The notes under the pieces were generated by a model, which saw only the letters and a program-made list of their open reading frames with translations, searched no databases and was not told the origin of the DNA. A DNA stretch of 64,000 nt, from contig NZ_WJFD01000004.1 in the NCBI RefSeq assembly GCF_009647655.1, positions 372,001-436,000 of the forward strand. The letters run 5' to 3'. The position numbers and the translations under genes were made by a program. This DNA comes from Chitinophaga sp. SYP-B3965. GTDB taxonomy: Bacteria > Bacteroidota > Bacteroidia > Chitinophagales > Chitinophagaceae. Shown here piece by piece: positions 1 through 8,142 of the stretch; the stretch's first letter is position 1, and the number at the start of each line of letters is the position of its first letter.

Positions 1-950
1 TTCAGGTTGAGATCATTCAATGTTGCTATGGTTTGCAGTATGGTTATAAGCTTGTCCGTTTTATCAAATTCTGCTGTCAGGTAAATATTTGCAATGCTTT
101 TATTATCTGCTGTGATAGGCACTTTATACCAGGCAGACAGGAGAGCCAATGCTTTTTGCAATGGGGCTCTTTTGTATTTGAAGTCTGTTCCTTCATCCAG
201 CGCATAGGTTTCAACAACCGGTTTGGTGGTTTCTTTCTTTAAAACTTTAAATGATTTATTGTAAGTAAGTTCTTCACCGGGTTGGAGATAAACGATTTCG
301 TTGTTATCATTCATTTTATGAATGCTCACCTTTCCTTCAAACAACCGCACATGTAAATGCTGTTTAATTGTTTGTACAGAGAATGAGGTGCCTATTGCTG
401 TGGTCACAATTTCGCGGGAGATCACAGAGAATGGGCGGTTGCTGTCTTTAGCTACCCAGAAGCGGGCATCTCCTGTAAGCCATATAGTACGGACACTGAA
501 TTTATTTCCGTATCGCAGGATGGCGTGTGGTTGCAGTGTTACCTTTGATCCGTCTTCGAGGATACGTGTTTCCGGGGTGGTGTTTTTGTTTTCCCAGATG
601 ATGTATTCAGGTGCTGCTGTTGCTATTGCCTGTGTTGGTTTTGTTTTTTCAGCGGGTTGGATGAGTAATACGGCAAGCAAAATGCTGGCCGCTGCAGCTG
701 TAGCGGTTAGGATACGTATAACGGTGATCTTCCTCCTGCGGATACGTTGCTGAACAGCAGCGAGTGTTTTCCGTACATCCTGTTGGCTACGCAAAGGATA
801 TTGCTCAAACTTTTCCCAGCTGGTTTCGTCCATATACGCTTCCAGTTCTTCCGGAAACTCGTTAAAGTATTGCAGTACGAGCAACTCTTCTTCCTTTGTA
901 CAGGTACCTGACAAATAACGTTCGTATATAACCTGGGATAATTTTGACAT
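1..950 (-). CDS. FecR-type anti-sigma factor (partial, C-terminus outside window)
   Basis: Inner-membrane regulator that binds the cytoplasmic ECF sigma factor and passes on the signal from an outer-membrane receptor. The reverse-strand reading frame runs open from an ATG at 950 to the window edge, about 316 residues. The N-terminus holds the usual cytoplasmic segment (YERYLSGTCTKEEE near residue 9), then one membrane segment at about 76-97 (ending ILLAVLLI). The periplasmic FecR domain follows (LEDGSKVTLQPHA; AIGTSFSV; LFEGKVSI; YLQPGEEL), then the beginning of the DUF4974/STN-like end. It lies 50 bases downstream of the sigma gene on the same strand, so the two form an operon. A SusC receptor would be expected beyond the window edge. 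The last residues are not visible. Confidence 0.88.
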   Translation of the reverse strand, partial: MSKLSQVIYERYLSGTCTKEEELLVLQYFNEFPEELEAYMDETSWEKFEQYPLRSQQDVRKTLAAVQQRIRRRKITVIRILTATAAAASILLAVLLIQPAEKTKPTQAIATAAPEYIIWENKNTTPETRILEDGSKVTLQPHAILRYGNKFSVRTIWLTGDARFWVAKDSNRPFSVISREIVTTAIGTSFSVQTIKQHLHVRLFEGKVSIHKMNDNNEIVYLQPGEELTYNKSFKVLKKETTKPVVETYALDEGTDFKYKRAPLQKALALLSAWYKVPITADNKSIANIYLTAEFDKTDKLITILQTIATLNDLNL

Positions 951-952
951 CG

Positions 953-959
953 TATAGAC
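953..959 (-). promoter_or_regulatory. GTCTWTA motif directly before a FecR start
   Basis: On the reverse strand GTCTATA ends two bases before the FecR ATG at 950. If it were a -10 element the transcript would start inside the gene, so either this copy has another role or the motif is not a promoter. Confidence 0.3.
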
Positions 960-1000
960 TACGGATGTGAGGGGGGCAACTACGTAGTGGTAACAATTCG

Positions 1001-1525
1001 TTAATACAGGATGGAGAGCATGGCTTTGCGAAGTTGCTGTAATGCTTTGTGGATGTGTGTTTCCACGGTTCTTGGGGAGATAGACAATAACCCGGCTATC
1101 TCTTTATGAGAGAGGCCGTTCACTTTATTCAGCAAAAAAACCTTTTTACGGACAGGGGGCATGCGGGATATTTCCTTTTGCAGCTGCAGCTTGTAGTCTA
1201 TATTGGATTCCTGCAATAGCTGCTGCAGTTGAATTATTTCCTGTTCATAAGCATCGGTCAGGCGTTTCCTGGATTTCCGCTCCCTGATCTGGTCTATCAT
1301 GCAGGTGCGTGCAATACGGAAGATCTGGGCAGACAGTTCCAGGTCTTCATTCAGGCCGGTCCTGTAGTCCCATAATTTAATAAATGTGTTTTGCACTAAT
1401 TCCTCGCTGAGCATGTTAGAACGCGTGTGTTTGAGGAAATAGCCATATAACTTATCCTGATAAGCATGGAATACCTGCTCAAAAACAGGCTCACTTCCTT
1501 GTCTCAGTGCAGCAATTTCAATCAT
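1001..1525 (-). CDS. ECF RNA polymerase sigma-70 factor
   Basis: Group 4 sigma factor that directs RNA polymerase to the promoters of its uptake locus. From the ATG at 1525 it has 174 residues. Region 2 is seen in YQDKLYGYFLKHT and ELVQNTFIKLWDYR, and region 4 in LSHKEIAGLLSISPRTVETH, a helix-turn-helix. A TTG eight codons upstream could also serve as start, but the ATG gives the usual family N-terminus. Unlike the other four sigma factors in this window it has no hydrophobic C-terminal tail and ends KAMLSILY. Partner FecR lies directly downstream. Confidence 0.9.
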   Translation of the reverse strand: MIEIAALRQGSEPVFEQVFHAYQDKLYGYFLKHTRSNMLSEELVQNTFIKLWDYRTGLNEDLELSAQIFRIARTCMIDQIRERKSRKRLTDAYEQEIIQLQQLLQESNIDYKLQLQKEISRMPPVRKKVFLLNKVNGLSHKEIAGLLSISPRTVETHIHKALQQLRKAMLSILY

Positions 1526-1624
1526 TGGAATCAGGTTGTGATACAACAAAGATTGGGAATCATATGAGATTCCGATGTTAAAAAATCATTATGGGGTCTC
1601 TGTTCTTTTTTATATTTTAAGGGT

Positions 1625-2530
1625 ATGCAAAGATTTTTATTTTTATTGATATGTTTTCCTGTTTTGGCTTTTTCGCAGGAGCGGAAAGTGGATCACAAGC
1701 TGGAAAAGGCTTTAGGGGAGTTGGTGAAGGGGTTTAATGGTACGGCCGGTGTTTACGTGCTTAACCTCAAAACGGGTAAATATGCTTCCCTGAACGGGGA
1801 CACCATTTTTCCTACAGCCAGTATTGTAAAAGTACCGCTGCTGGTGGGCCTGTTTTCTAAAATAGAAAAAGGTGAATTGAGTTTTCATCAACCTATGATG
1901 TACCGGGATTCTATTAAATACGGGGGCTCGGGGCTGATGCAGTTCTTTAAAGACAGTTCTGCCACAGAGGTAAGTGTGCTGGCAGCTTTAATGATGGCTT
2001 ACAGTGATAATACCACATCACTCTGGAACCAGCAACTGGCGGGAGGGGGAGAGCAGGTGAATATATTAATGGAGCAATATGGTTTGAAAGATACGCGTGT
2101 GAATTCCCGTACTCCGGGACGTGAAGAGATACGTAAGATCTATGGCTGGGGGCAAACTACGCCGAGGGAGATGTCTTTTTTACTGGCTAAGATACATCGG
2201 GGGGAAGTGATCAGTAAGTCTGCCAGCGAAAGGATGTACCGGTTGATGACGAAAGGGTATTATGATGAACAGGCGCTGGCGGAGATACCTCCTTATATAC
2301 AGGCGGCTGCGAAAAGTGGTTCTGTGAATGAATCCCGTTCTGAAGTGGTATTAGTGAATGCGCCGCATGGGGATTATGTGTTCTATGTGGGAACGAAAAA
2401 TATTAAAGATCAACGTTGGGAGGCGGATAATGAAGCGGTGGTGATGATCCGTAAGATATCTGCTTATCTGTGGAATTATTTTGAGCCGAAGAGTGGCTGG
2501 AAACCAGCCTGGGATGTGTTGAAGAAGTGA
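1625..2530 (+). CDS. Class A beta-lactamase-like serine hydrolase, exported
   Basis: Serine-reactive penicillin-recognising enzyme of 301 residues with a signal peptide (residues 1-17, ending AFS). The catalytic SxxK motif is SIVK at 66-69, SDN is at 127-129 and KSG at 230-232, all in the expected order and spacing. I do not see the class A omega-loop ExxLN motif where it should lie (about residues 161-170 read SRTPGREEIR), so deacylation of beta-lactams is uncertain. It could be a beta-lactamase of divergent type, or a DD-peptidase or esterase relative. It is transcribed away from the sigma factor gene and ends at a strong hairpin shared with the convergent gene. Confidence 0.85.
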   Translation: MQRFLFLLICFPVLAFSQERKVDHKLEKALGELVKGFNGTAGVYVLNLKTGKYASLNGDTIFPTASIVKVPLLVGLFSKIEKGELSFHQPMMYRDSIKYGGSGLMQFFKDSSATEVSVLAALMMAYSDNTTSLWNQQLAGGGEQVNILMEQYGLKDTRVNSRTPGREEIRKIYGWGQTTPREMSFLLAKIHRGEVISKSASERMYRLMTKGYYDEQALAEIPPYIQAAAKSGSVNESRSEVVLVNAPHGDYVFYVGTKNIKDQRWEADNEAVVMIRKISAYLWNYFEPKSGWKPAWDVLKK

Positions 2531-2554
2531 TGTTCAATCGTGATGTTTCTGAAA

Positions 2555-2588
2555 TTTAGATGCATGGGTTTTACGCCATGCATCTAAA
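2555..2588. terminator. Bidirectional hairpin between convergent genes
   Basis: A perfect 13-bp inverted repeat, TTTAGATGCATGG at 2555-2567 and its complement at 2576-2588, with an 8-base loop. It sits between the stop of the beta-lactamase-like gene (2530) and the stop of the convergent glycosidase-like gene (2596). The T-tracts are short in both directions, so it probably serves both genes. Confidence 0.7.
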
Positions 2589-2595
2589 ACAATCT

Positions 2596-4635
2596 TTATA
2601 GTTTTATCACTTGGGTAGCCCCTTCTTTTATTGTGTATTTCTTTCCTTTTACAGTGATCAACAGTTTGCCTGTTGAAGCTCTCGCTACTTCTACATCAAA
2701 CGTATTCCCGAAAGCATTGATCTTGCGAAGTGCCATATTGTTCCAGTCTTTAGGTAAACGTGGCGTGCAATCAAATGTATTAAATCCGGTGGGGCGGATA
2801 CCGAATAAACCTTCAATATAGATCCGGCAATACAATCCGCTTTCTGCTGACAGATGACGCTGACCACCTTCAGGATATGCTTCTACCGGATATGGAACAT
2901 GTTCTCCCAATAAGCGGCGGCGGGAATAATAACGGATAAAGTCCATGGCTTTTGCTGTTTCGCCGGCTTGCAGTACACCGCGTAAGGCATAGAGTGTAGA
3001 CCTGTCCCAGAAAGTTCCTTTTCCTGATTCGGTAGCTAATCCGTCTGCTGTCCATAATTTGGGAGAGAAGAGGGCATTGATAGTGCCTTCCTTTCTGTCC
3101 ATAATACCCACTGTTAAGGGCAGGCAGATCCATGCTCTCAATACATTGAGATCTTCATGATAGCGGTAGGTGGCAAAACCATCGATGGTGGCGCCGAAGT
3201 ATTTTTCTATGTTTCCACGCAGGGTGGCAGCTTGTTTTACATAAGCATCTGTGGGTTTTCCTAACAGGCGGCCCAGCATGGCAGCAGAACGTAATGCATC
3301 GTAGTATAAGGTGTTGGTGGAAAGATTGGCTTTGCCGGCAGAGAAACGATTTTCCAGTTCATCACTATCTGAATGCACTACACCCTGGTCATTGATCTTT
3401 CTGCGGCTGTATTCAAGACACCATTCTATCAGAGGCCATAATACTTTTGCGGAATCTATATTCCCAAAGGTCATCGCATAACGGGAAGCGCCATAGGCAA
3501 TCATAGCCTGGTCGCCACGATCTTTTGCGCCTTTCCAGTTGGCATCTCCTTCTGCTACAATAGAACTGGGGATGGGTTTGTAATCAGGATTCATGTAAGC
3601 AGCAAAATGACGGTAGGCATTCATGGCAGAGAGATTACCTCTTTCATCTCCGAGGAATGCAAAGAAAGGATTGATGTATTCTGCCTGATCGTTTGCCCAG
3701 ATAGCGGCGTAATAAGCTAATCCACCAGGGCCATGCATGTAACCACCTTTGGTTTTGAAGATACTTTCCGTAGCCCTTAGTTTGGCGAAAGCGAAAGCGG
3801 TGTTCAATATTTTGTCCGGGGTTTCCAGTTGTAGTTTGTCATCGAGGGAGGCTACACGTTGGGCGCGGGCTGTTTCTTCTGCCTGCGGGTTTATGGCAGT
3901 GAGGGATTGTGATGCATTCGAGGCCAGGTAAAATACACTGAAGCTGGCTGACTGGCCAGGGTCCACGGTTTGCGTGCCGTCATTCACAGAACCCATGATC
4001 ACGCTATGCTGCTGGCCTTTGCTTTTCTTCGCATCCGTTCTCACTTCTTTTTTTAAGTACTCCATGTAAATTGTCATCGGTTCATTTGTGATGTTTTTGA
4101 TCACGAATGTTTCCAGCACCAGAGGTTTGTCTACCGATGGAAATAAAGTACGTTCTATATTTACCAGCGCAGGTGTACCCGCTTGTGCGCTGACTTTCAT
4201 AATACCTTTATGGGAAAAGCTTTTTATATTATAGGAAAGTTCTCCCGCGCGGCCGGGGCCATTTTTGATCAGTTCCAGGTTGATCAGGCGGTTGTTCACG
4301 TATAACCTGGGGAGGTCTTTATCTGAAAAGGAATAACTGATGTGAGAACGGGTGGCATCTGGTAATAAGCGGAAGGTAGGGAACACCACGGTGCGGTAAA
4401 TGTCTGATCTGCCGATGCTGTCTAAACCGTAACGTACCCACAGGGATACTTTTTCACCACTCATCTCAATATGATCTGTATGTGGAAGGTGGTCTTTTAC
4501 TTCCCAGCGGATACTTCCATCTTCCTGGATAGCCCATCTGTCCTGTTGGGAAGGTAATACGACCTGTGCACCGGCAAGGAGGCCGTTACATAATGCAATA
4601 AATAAAAGGATTGGCTTTGCAGACAGCAATTTCAT
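2596..4635 (-). CDS. Exported six-hairpin glycosidase-like protein
   Basis: Protein of 679 residues with a signal peptide ending near AGAQ (residue 24). The first ~270 residues look beta-rich. The central part (about 280-580) has the repeated helices of an (alpha/alpha)6 toroid, with acidic and aromatic stretches such as AAIWANDQAEYINPF and HSDSDELENRFSAGK and the segment YPVEAYPEGGQRHLSAESG. A small beta domain closes it (GKLLITVKGKKYTI). This architecture is typical of six-hairpin glycosidases (GH63/GH78/GH36-like superfamilies), but I cannot assign a family or substrate. It is a single gene with no transporter beside it. Confidence 0.6.
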   Translation of the reverse strand: MKLLSAKPILLFIALCNGLLAGAQVVLPSQQDRWAIQEDGSIRWEVKDHLPHTDHIEMSGEKVSLWVRYGLDSIGRSDIYRTVVFPTFRLLPDATRSHISYSFSDKDLPRLYVNNRLINLELIKNGPGRAGELSYNIKSFSHKGIMKVSAQAGTPALVNIERTLFPSVDKPLVLETFVIKNITNEPMTIYMEYLKKEVRTDAKKSKGQQHSVIMGSVNDGTQTVDPGQSASFSVFYLASNASQSLTAINPQAEETARAQRVASLDDKLQLETPDKILNTAFAFAKLRATESIFKTKGGYMHGPGGLAYYAAIWANDQAEYINPFFAFLGDERGNLSAMNAYRHFAAYMNPDYKPIPSSIVAEGDANWKGAKDRGDQAMIAYGASRYAMTFGNIDSAKVLWPLIEWCLEYSRRKINDQGVVHSDSDELENRFSAGKANLSTNTLYYDALRSAAMLGRLLGKPTDAYVKQAATLRGNIEKYFGATIDGFATYRYHEDLNVLRAWICLPLTVGIMDRKEGTINALFSPKLWTADGLATESGKGTFWDRSTLYALRGVLQAGETAKAMDFIRYYSRRRLLGEHVPYPVEAYPEGGQRHLSAESGLYCRIYIEGLFGIRPTGFNTFDCTPRLPKDWNNMALRKINAFGNTFDVEVARASTGKLLITVKGKKYTIKEGATQVIKL

Positions 4636-4727
4636 GCGGTGTAATTTTAAAAATCAATGAATAGCTGCTGACGTGGAGATTATGATAGCGGGCAAGATAG
4701 TAGAAAATTGCAGAATTTCTGAGGGAA

Positions 4728-4756
4728 TTGGAATATATTTATTACGCATACATTTA
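4728..4756 (+). promoter_or_regulatory. Candidate Bacteroidota promoter for the acetyltransferase gene
   Basis: TTG at 4728-4730, an 18-base spacer and TACATTTA at 4749-4756 match the Bacteroidota sigma-A consensus TTG / TAnnTTTG except for the last base. The ATG follows 11 bases later, giving a very short leader. This is a sequence match only. Confidence 0.3.
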
Positions 4757-4767
4757 ACCTAACACAA

Positions 4768-5283
4768 ATGGCCTCCATCATCAAAGCAACGACGGACAAC
4801 CTCGCGTTAATAGCTGACATCGGGAAAAGAACGTTTATGGAATCTCATGGGCATAGTGCTCCGCCGGAGGATATCGCGCGGTATGTAAATGAGAAGTTCA
4901 GTGAGGAAGTTCTAAAAGCGGAACTCAGTAATGCGCATAATATTTTCCATCTCCTTTATCATGATCAGCGGCCTGCGGGTTATTCAAAGATCATCCTCAA
5001 TTCCCCACATCCTGATATCACACTGAAAAATGTTACGAAGCTGGAACGCTTGTACCTGCTGAAAGATTTTTACAACCTGAAGTTAGGACATGAACTATAC
5101 CAGTTCAATGTTGAACTCTCGCGGAAGAATAACCAGGCGGGCATATGGTTATATGTATGGAAGGAAAACCACCGGGCGGTTGATTTCTATATGCGGGCGG
5201 GTTTTGAACCGATCGGGAGCTTTGATTTTCAGATCTCGGCTACGCATTCCAACCCTAATCACCATATGTTCCTGCGGTATTAG
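4768..5283 (+). CDS. GNAT family N-acetyltransferase
   Basis: Acetyl-CoA-dependent acetyltransferase of 171 residues, full length for the family. It shows the GNAT core: the strand LERLYLL leading to the pyrophosphate-binding region (KLGHELYQFNV replaces the usual Q/RxxGxG/A loop), then GIWLYVWKENHRAVDFYMRAGFEPIG, typical of motif B. The substrate is unknown; proteins of this layout act on amines of small molecules or proteins. The gene stands alone. Confidence 0.85.
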   Translation: MASIIKATTDNLALIADIGKRTFMESHGHSAPPEDIARYVNEKFSEEVLKAELSNAHNIFHLLYHDQRPAGYSKIILNSPHPDITLKNVTKLERLYLLKDFYNLKLGHELYQFNVELSRKNNQAGIWLYVWKENHRAVDFYMRAGFEPIGSFDFQISATHSNPNHHMFLRY

Positions 5284-5297
5284 AAGCAGCAAATCTT

Positions 5298-5319
5298 GAG
5301 CCTATGTCGAGCCTATGTC
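5298..5319 (+). repeat. Tandem 11-bp direct repeat
   Basis: GAGCCTATGTC occurs twice back to back (5298-5308 and 5309-5319), just after the acetyltransferase stop. It may be a replication-slippage duplication; no function is visible. Confidence 0.8.
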
Positions 5320-5407
5320 AAGGATAGTAATGCCTTGTACTTCAGTGCGTTAGGAAAATGTCGTTTTTTTACTATACAGGGGATCTTCGGGAGGCCATAT
5401 TTGTACT

Positions 5408-5908
5408 ATGAAAAATATCCTTTTACTGACGGCAATGGTTTTGCTATTTGCATGTCACACTAACCAGCCGAAGATATTAGCTGATGAAATAACAGCTACT
5501 GCAAAAGCCAACACACCTGGTTTTATTCCCACATCGAAAGATGGTTATTGGATGAGTGCCAAAATAGATGGCAAAGATTGGACCGCTTCTGCTATGATGC
5601 CGGTGGATAAAAGTGATTCCCGGAGGATACATGGAGAGCATAACGGAGAAACGATCAGTTTCTCTATTTGGATGCGTGGGCTGGAGCCGGGGAAACATTT
5701 TTCTTTTTCAGAAGATAAAGCGGCGGATCTTTTTACGAATGATGATATAGGAATGTGGGGAGGACGAAACGGTGAAATTGTGATCACTAAAATTGATGAT
5801 AAGGGGGTGGAAGGGACTTTTTCTTTTACCGCCAGCAGTAGCAGAAGTGAAAAGACGGTAGCTGTGACGGAAGGGCGTTTCAGGGTTCCTTTAACGGCGA
5901 CACCTTAG
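5408..5908 (+). CDS. Small lipoprotein of unknown function (DUF6252-like)
   Basis: Protein of 166 residues with a lipoprotein signal (LLFAC, acylated Cys16). The mature part reads as a single beta-sandwich: SAKIDGKDWTAS, then GETISFSIWMRGLEPGKHFSF and a repeat-like end (GVEGTFSFTASS). The W-x-A start followed by strands resembles the DUF6252-type lipoproteins common in Bacteroidota, but I assign that only by appearance. Role unknown. A clear terminator follows. Confidence 0.7.
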   Translation: MKNILLLTAMVLLFACHTNQPKILADEITATAKANTPGFIPTSKDGYWMSAKIDGKDWTASAMMPVDKSDSRRIHGEHNGETISFSIWMRGLEPGKHFSFSEDKAADLFTNDDIGMWGGRNGEIVITKIDDKGVEGTFSFTASSSRSEKTVAVTEGRFRVPLTATP

Positions 5909-5934
5909 ATAATACTATTCCTGCTTAACCATAG

Positions 5935-5967
5935 AGGGCTGCTCTTTTTAGGGCAGCCTTTTTTTGT
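5935..5967 (+). terminator. Rho-independent terminator
   Basis: AGGGCTGC at 5935-5942 pairs with GCAGCCTT at 5953-5960 (one G-U pair), followed by a run of T to 5965. It ends the small lipoprotein transcript. Confidence 0.75.
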
Positions 5968-6063
5968 TTTTAGTAACTAATTTTTAACAAGGTTAAGGCA
6001 GAATATTTTTTTCATTTACAGCCAGTTTGTAAGCATTGTTTTTTTAACCCATAATTAGTGTTA

Positions 6064-6606
6064 ATGATTAAAGTAGATTTTACAGACACCTATAAATTTA
6101 TAAAGGTTAATAAGGAGATGGGATTTATGACATTTATTTCACCGTTAAAAAATGGCCAGGAAATTTTGTTGAAAGTTAATTTTTCTCCTTTGGATGATCC
6201 CATGCTGCCAGATGTTTATAATCTTTCCTTCGGACCATTAAATGATGACAGGAGGATTGACGATACTTGAAAATTGAATCACGTTAATATCAATAAAGTG
6301 TTTTCAACTATCTTATTGTTTTGTCTAATCTTTCTTAGGAGGAACCCTGCTGTTGCTATTGGTATTGATGGTTCTAATGAAGCAAGAGCTTATTTCTATC
6401 ATAGAATGTTTCTGACTAACAAAGAATATTTAGAAGGATTCTTTAATAGCATTGGTGTGGACTGGTATGTAAGGTTGCTTAGAAATAACACTTTTGAACG
6501 AGGCGAAGATGGAGAGGCTTTTTGTAAGCCAAGGTTGGAAGATTTTGATTACTATCGAAACACGAATGATTTATATGGGTATTATATGTTTGAACTACTA
6601 GCATAG
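6064..6606 (+). pseudogene. DUF6934-like gene interrupted by an in-frame TGA
   Basis: Two reading frames in exactly the same phase are separated by one TGA at 6268-6270. The first part (from ATG 6064) ends NLSFGPLNDDRRIDDT. The second resumes without an ATG as KLNHVNINKVFSTILLF and runs through AIGIDGSNEARAYFYHRMF to the stop at 6606. Read through, they give one coherent ~180-residue protein whose layout (IDD-x-KLNH..KVFSTI..., then a GSxxxR..Y element) resembles DUF6934-type Bacteroidota proteins of unknown function. The likely reading is a nonsense mutation (for example TGG to TGA) in a formerly single gene. A small charged protein follows 42 bases downstream. A sequencing error or genuine readthrough cannot be excluded. 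Confidence 0.65.
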
Positions 6607-6648
6607 TAAATTGTAATAATTTGCATTAAAATTTCTTAAATTTATATT

Positions 6649-6855
6649 ATGGATGAAGTTATACAACGTAAAATAGATGAGATCCTGGAGATGGCTGATG
6701 CCGCCGAGCCATCTGATGAGAAACATGTTGTAACTCCCCGCACGAGGGAGAACGATAGCCTTTTAAAAGTAATCCGGAATGAAAAAATGGCTAAGGAGTT
6801 TTTAGAGGACATGAAGATTGCTTTTGAAAGAGCCCGTCGTCGAAAAGGATTATAG
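6649..6855 (+). CDS. Small charged helical protein, unknown function
   Basis: Protein of 68 residues from an ATG at 6649, rich in Glu, Lys and Arg and predicted to be helical throughout (MDEVIQRKIDEILEMADAAE; AKEFLEDMKIAFERARRRK). It lies 42 bases after the broken DUF6934-like gene on the same strand, which suggests that the two belong together. The size and charge would fit an antitoxin or adaptor, but nothing here proves it. It ends 6 bases from the convergent YdeI-like gene. Confidence 0.6.
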   Translation: MDEVIQRKIDEILEMADAAEPSDEKHVVTPRTRENDSLLKVIRNEKMAKEFLEDMKIAFERARRRKGL

Positions 6856-6861
6856 CATTTC

Positions 6862-7443
6862 TCACCTATGATTCGCCTTCACATTATCCGCAGCCAACTC
6901 CACCGTTTGTAAAATCCTTTGCTGCCTCGTTTCAGGCCTTTTTGCTTTAGAGATCCATTCCAGGATCACACGTTTGGAAGAAGGAGCAAATGCTTCAAAG
7001 TGTTTCAAAGCTTTTTTGTTTTTAGTAAATAACTTTTGCAGATCGTCCGGGACGATGTTGTTTTGGGCGGCGGCTAAATTATCCCAAGTGCCGATTTCTT
7101 TGGCAAGATCGATCATGGCCTGGCCGGCTGGTCTCATTAATCCCTGTTCTGTCATCCGGGCAACCCGTTCACGGTTTGTTTTGCTCCAATTGCTTTTGGG
7201 CTTGCGGGGGGTGAAGCTTAAATAGAAACTCTCCTCATCTCTTTTCATCGCTTTGCTATCTATCCAGCCATAACAAAGGGAATGCTCTATGGATTCTGCA
7301 TAATGCACGCTGGGTGTTTTACTTTTCTGGTGGTAGATGATCAGCCATACCGCTTTTTCGGTGGTGCCGTTTTTCTCCAGCCAGTTACGCCAGTCTTTGA
7401 CTGTTTTTGCGTGGAATGCTTTTATACCGTTTTTCGTTTCCAT
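6862..7443 (-). CDS. YdeI/OmpD-associated family protein
   Basis: Protein of 193 residues matching the YdeI family (bacteriocin-protection, OmdA-like). The N-terminus has KDWRNWLEKNGTTEKAVWL and SIEHSLCYGWIDSK, followed by FTPRKPKSNWSKTNRERV. The C-terminus has the PDDLQKLF...ALKHFEAFAPSSKRVILEWI helices with KRPETRQQRI, the hallmark end of the family. It is cytoplasmic; the molecular role in Bacteroidota is unknown. It lies 47 bases downstream of the VOC gene on the same strand, but a hairpin separates the two. Confidence 0.85.
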   Translation of the reverse strand: METKNGIKAFHAKTVKDWRNWLEKNGTTEKAVWLIIYHQKSKTPSVHYAESIEHSLCYGWIDSKAMKRDEESFYLSFTPRKPKSNWSKTNRERVARMTEQGLMRPAGQAMIDLAKEIGTWDNLAAAQNNIVPDDLQKLFTKNKKALKHFEAFAPSSKRVILEWISKAKRPETRQQRILQTVELAADNVKANHR

Positions 7444-7453
7444 ATTTTCTTTA

Positions 7454-7484
7454 TTAAAAGCCGGCCATTTCAGGCCGGCTTAAT
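7454..7484 (-). terminator. Hairpin between VOC and YdeI-like genes
   Basis: AAGCCGGCC at 7458-7466 pairs perfectly with GGCCGGCTT at 7473-7481 around a 6-base loop. On the reverse strand it is followed by TTTTAAT, so it should end the VOC transcript. Confidence 0.7.
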
Positions 7485-7490
7485 TTATAC

Positions 7491-7907
7491 TTATGCTTTT
7501 TTCAGAGAACCGAGTACTTCCAGGTAATGAGGATTGTACATGATACCGAGGATGTTTCCAAAAGGATCAAGTACAGAAGCTGTTACAAATCCTCCACCGC
7601 GGGGAGTGATAGGTTCGTATTCTTTTGCTCCGATGGCCAGGATCCTTTCCAGGGCTTCCTCCAGATTATCTACATGCCAGTAGATGATCTCACCGCCCGG
7701 AGTAGTTGCGGAACCTTCTTTTTGGTAAGCGGCGTCTATCAGGCCGAGTTCATGCTGGTAGTCTCCGATGCGGAACTCTGCATAACCGGTTTTATTGAAA
7801 TAAGGAGGAGTTCCTAATAATTCAGTGTACCATTTAACTGCTGCTGCGTGATCGGCTGCGAAATAATTAACTGTTGCAAATCCGCGTAATGGGTGATTGT
7901 TTGCCAT
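7491..7907 (-). CDS. VOC family (glyoxalase/bleomycin-resistance fold) protein
   Basis: Protein of 138 residues with the paired beta-alpha-beta-beta-beta modules of the vicinal oxygen chelate fold. It opens with VNYFAADHAAAVKWYTELLG and has the mid-protein IYWHVDNLEEALERIL. The end, VLDPFGNILGIMYNPHY, is the family's typical DPxGN segment. It could be a small dioxygenase, lyase or binding protein; the substrate is unknown. It is expressed alone or with weak readthrough into the YdeI-like gene. Confidence 0.85.
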   Translation of the reverse strand: MANNHPLRGFATVNYFAADHAAAVKWYTELLGTPPYFNKTGYAEFRIGDYQHELGLIDAAYQKEGSATTPGGEIIYWHVDNLEEALERILAIGAKEYEPITPRGGGFVTASVLDPFGNILGIMYNPHYLEVLGSLKKA

Positions 7908-8142
7908 GATATTCGTTTTTCTTAAGGTTATTATTTATTGTTTGTTTGATGAATCAAAGATAGAAGTGGGCTGTGACAGCCCTGTGTCAAGGGTCTAAAA
8001 CAATCTGCAAAAAAAAGGCCGAAGTGGCTGCCAGCCTGGGAATTGTTTTTGGTTAACGGCTGTAGGAAAGGGGTTCACATCCTCTAACCCCCTGATTCCA
8101 ATTATTTTTCACATCTTTACGGGGATAAATCAGCCAAAAAAT

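Noticed and set aside
322..753. Forward frame of 143 codons
   Set aside because: Antisense to the partial FecR gene, which has clear domain motifs.
5298..5319. Tandem 11-mer as part of a CRISPR or attachment site
   Set aside because: Only two adjacent copies, no spacers, no cas or integrase genes in the window.
6268..6270. TGA as a selenocysteine codon
   Set aside because: No SECIS-like hairpin directly downstream and no selenocysteine machinery or redox motif nearby; a nonsense mutation is simpler.
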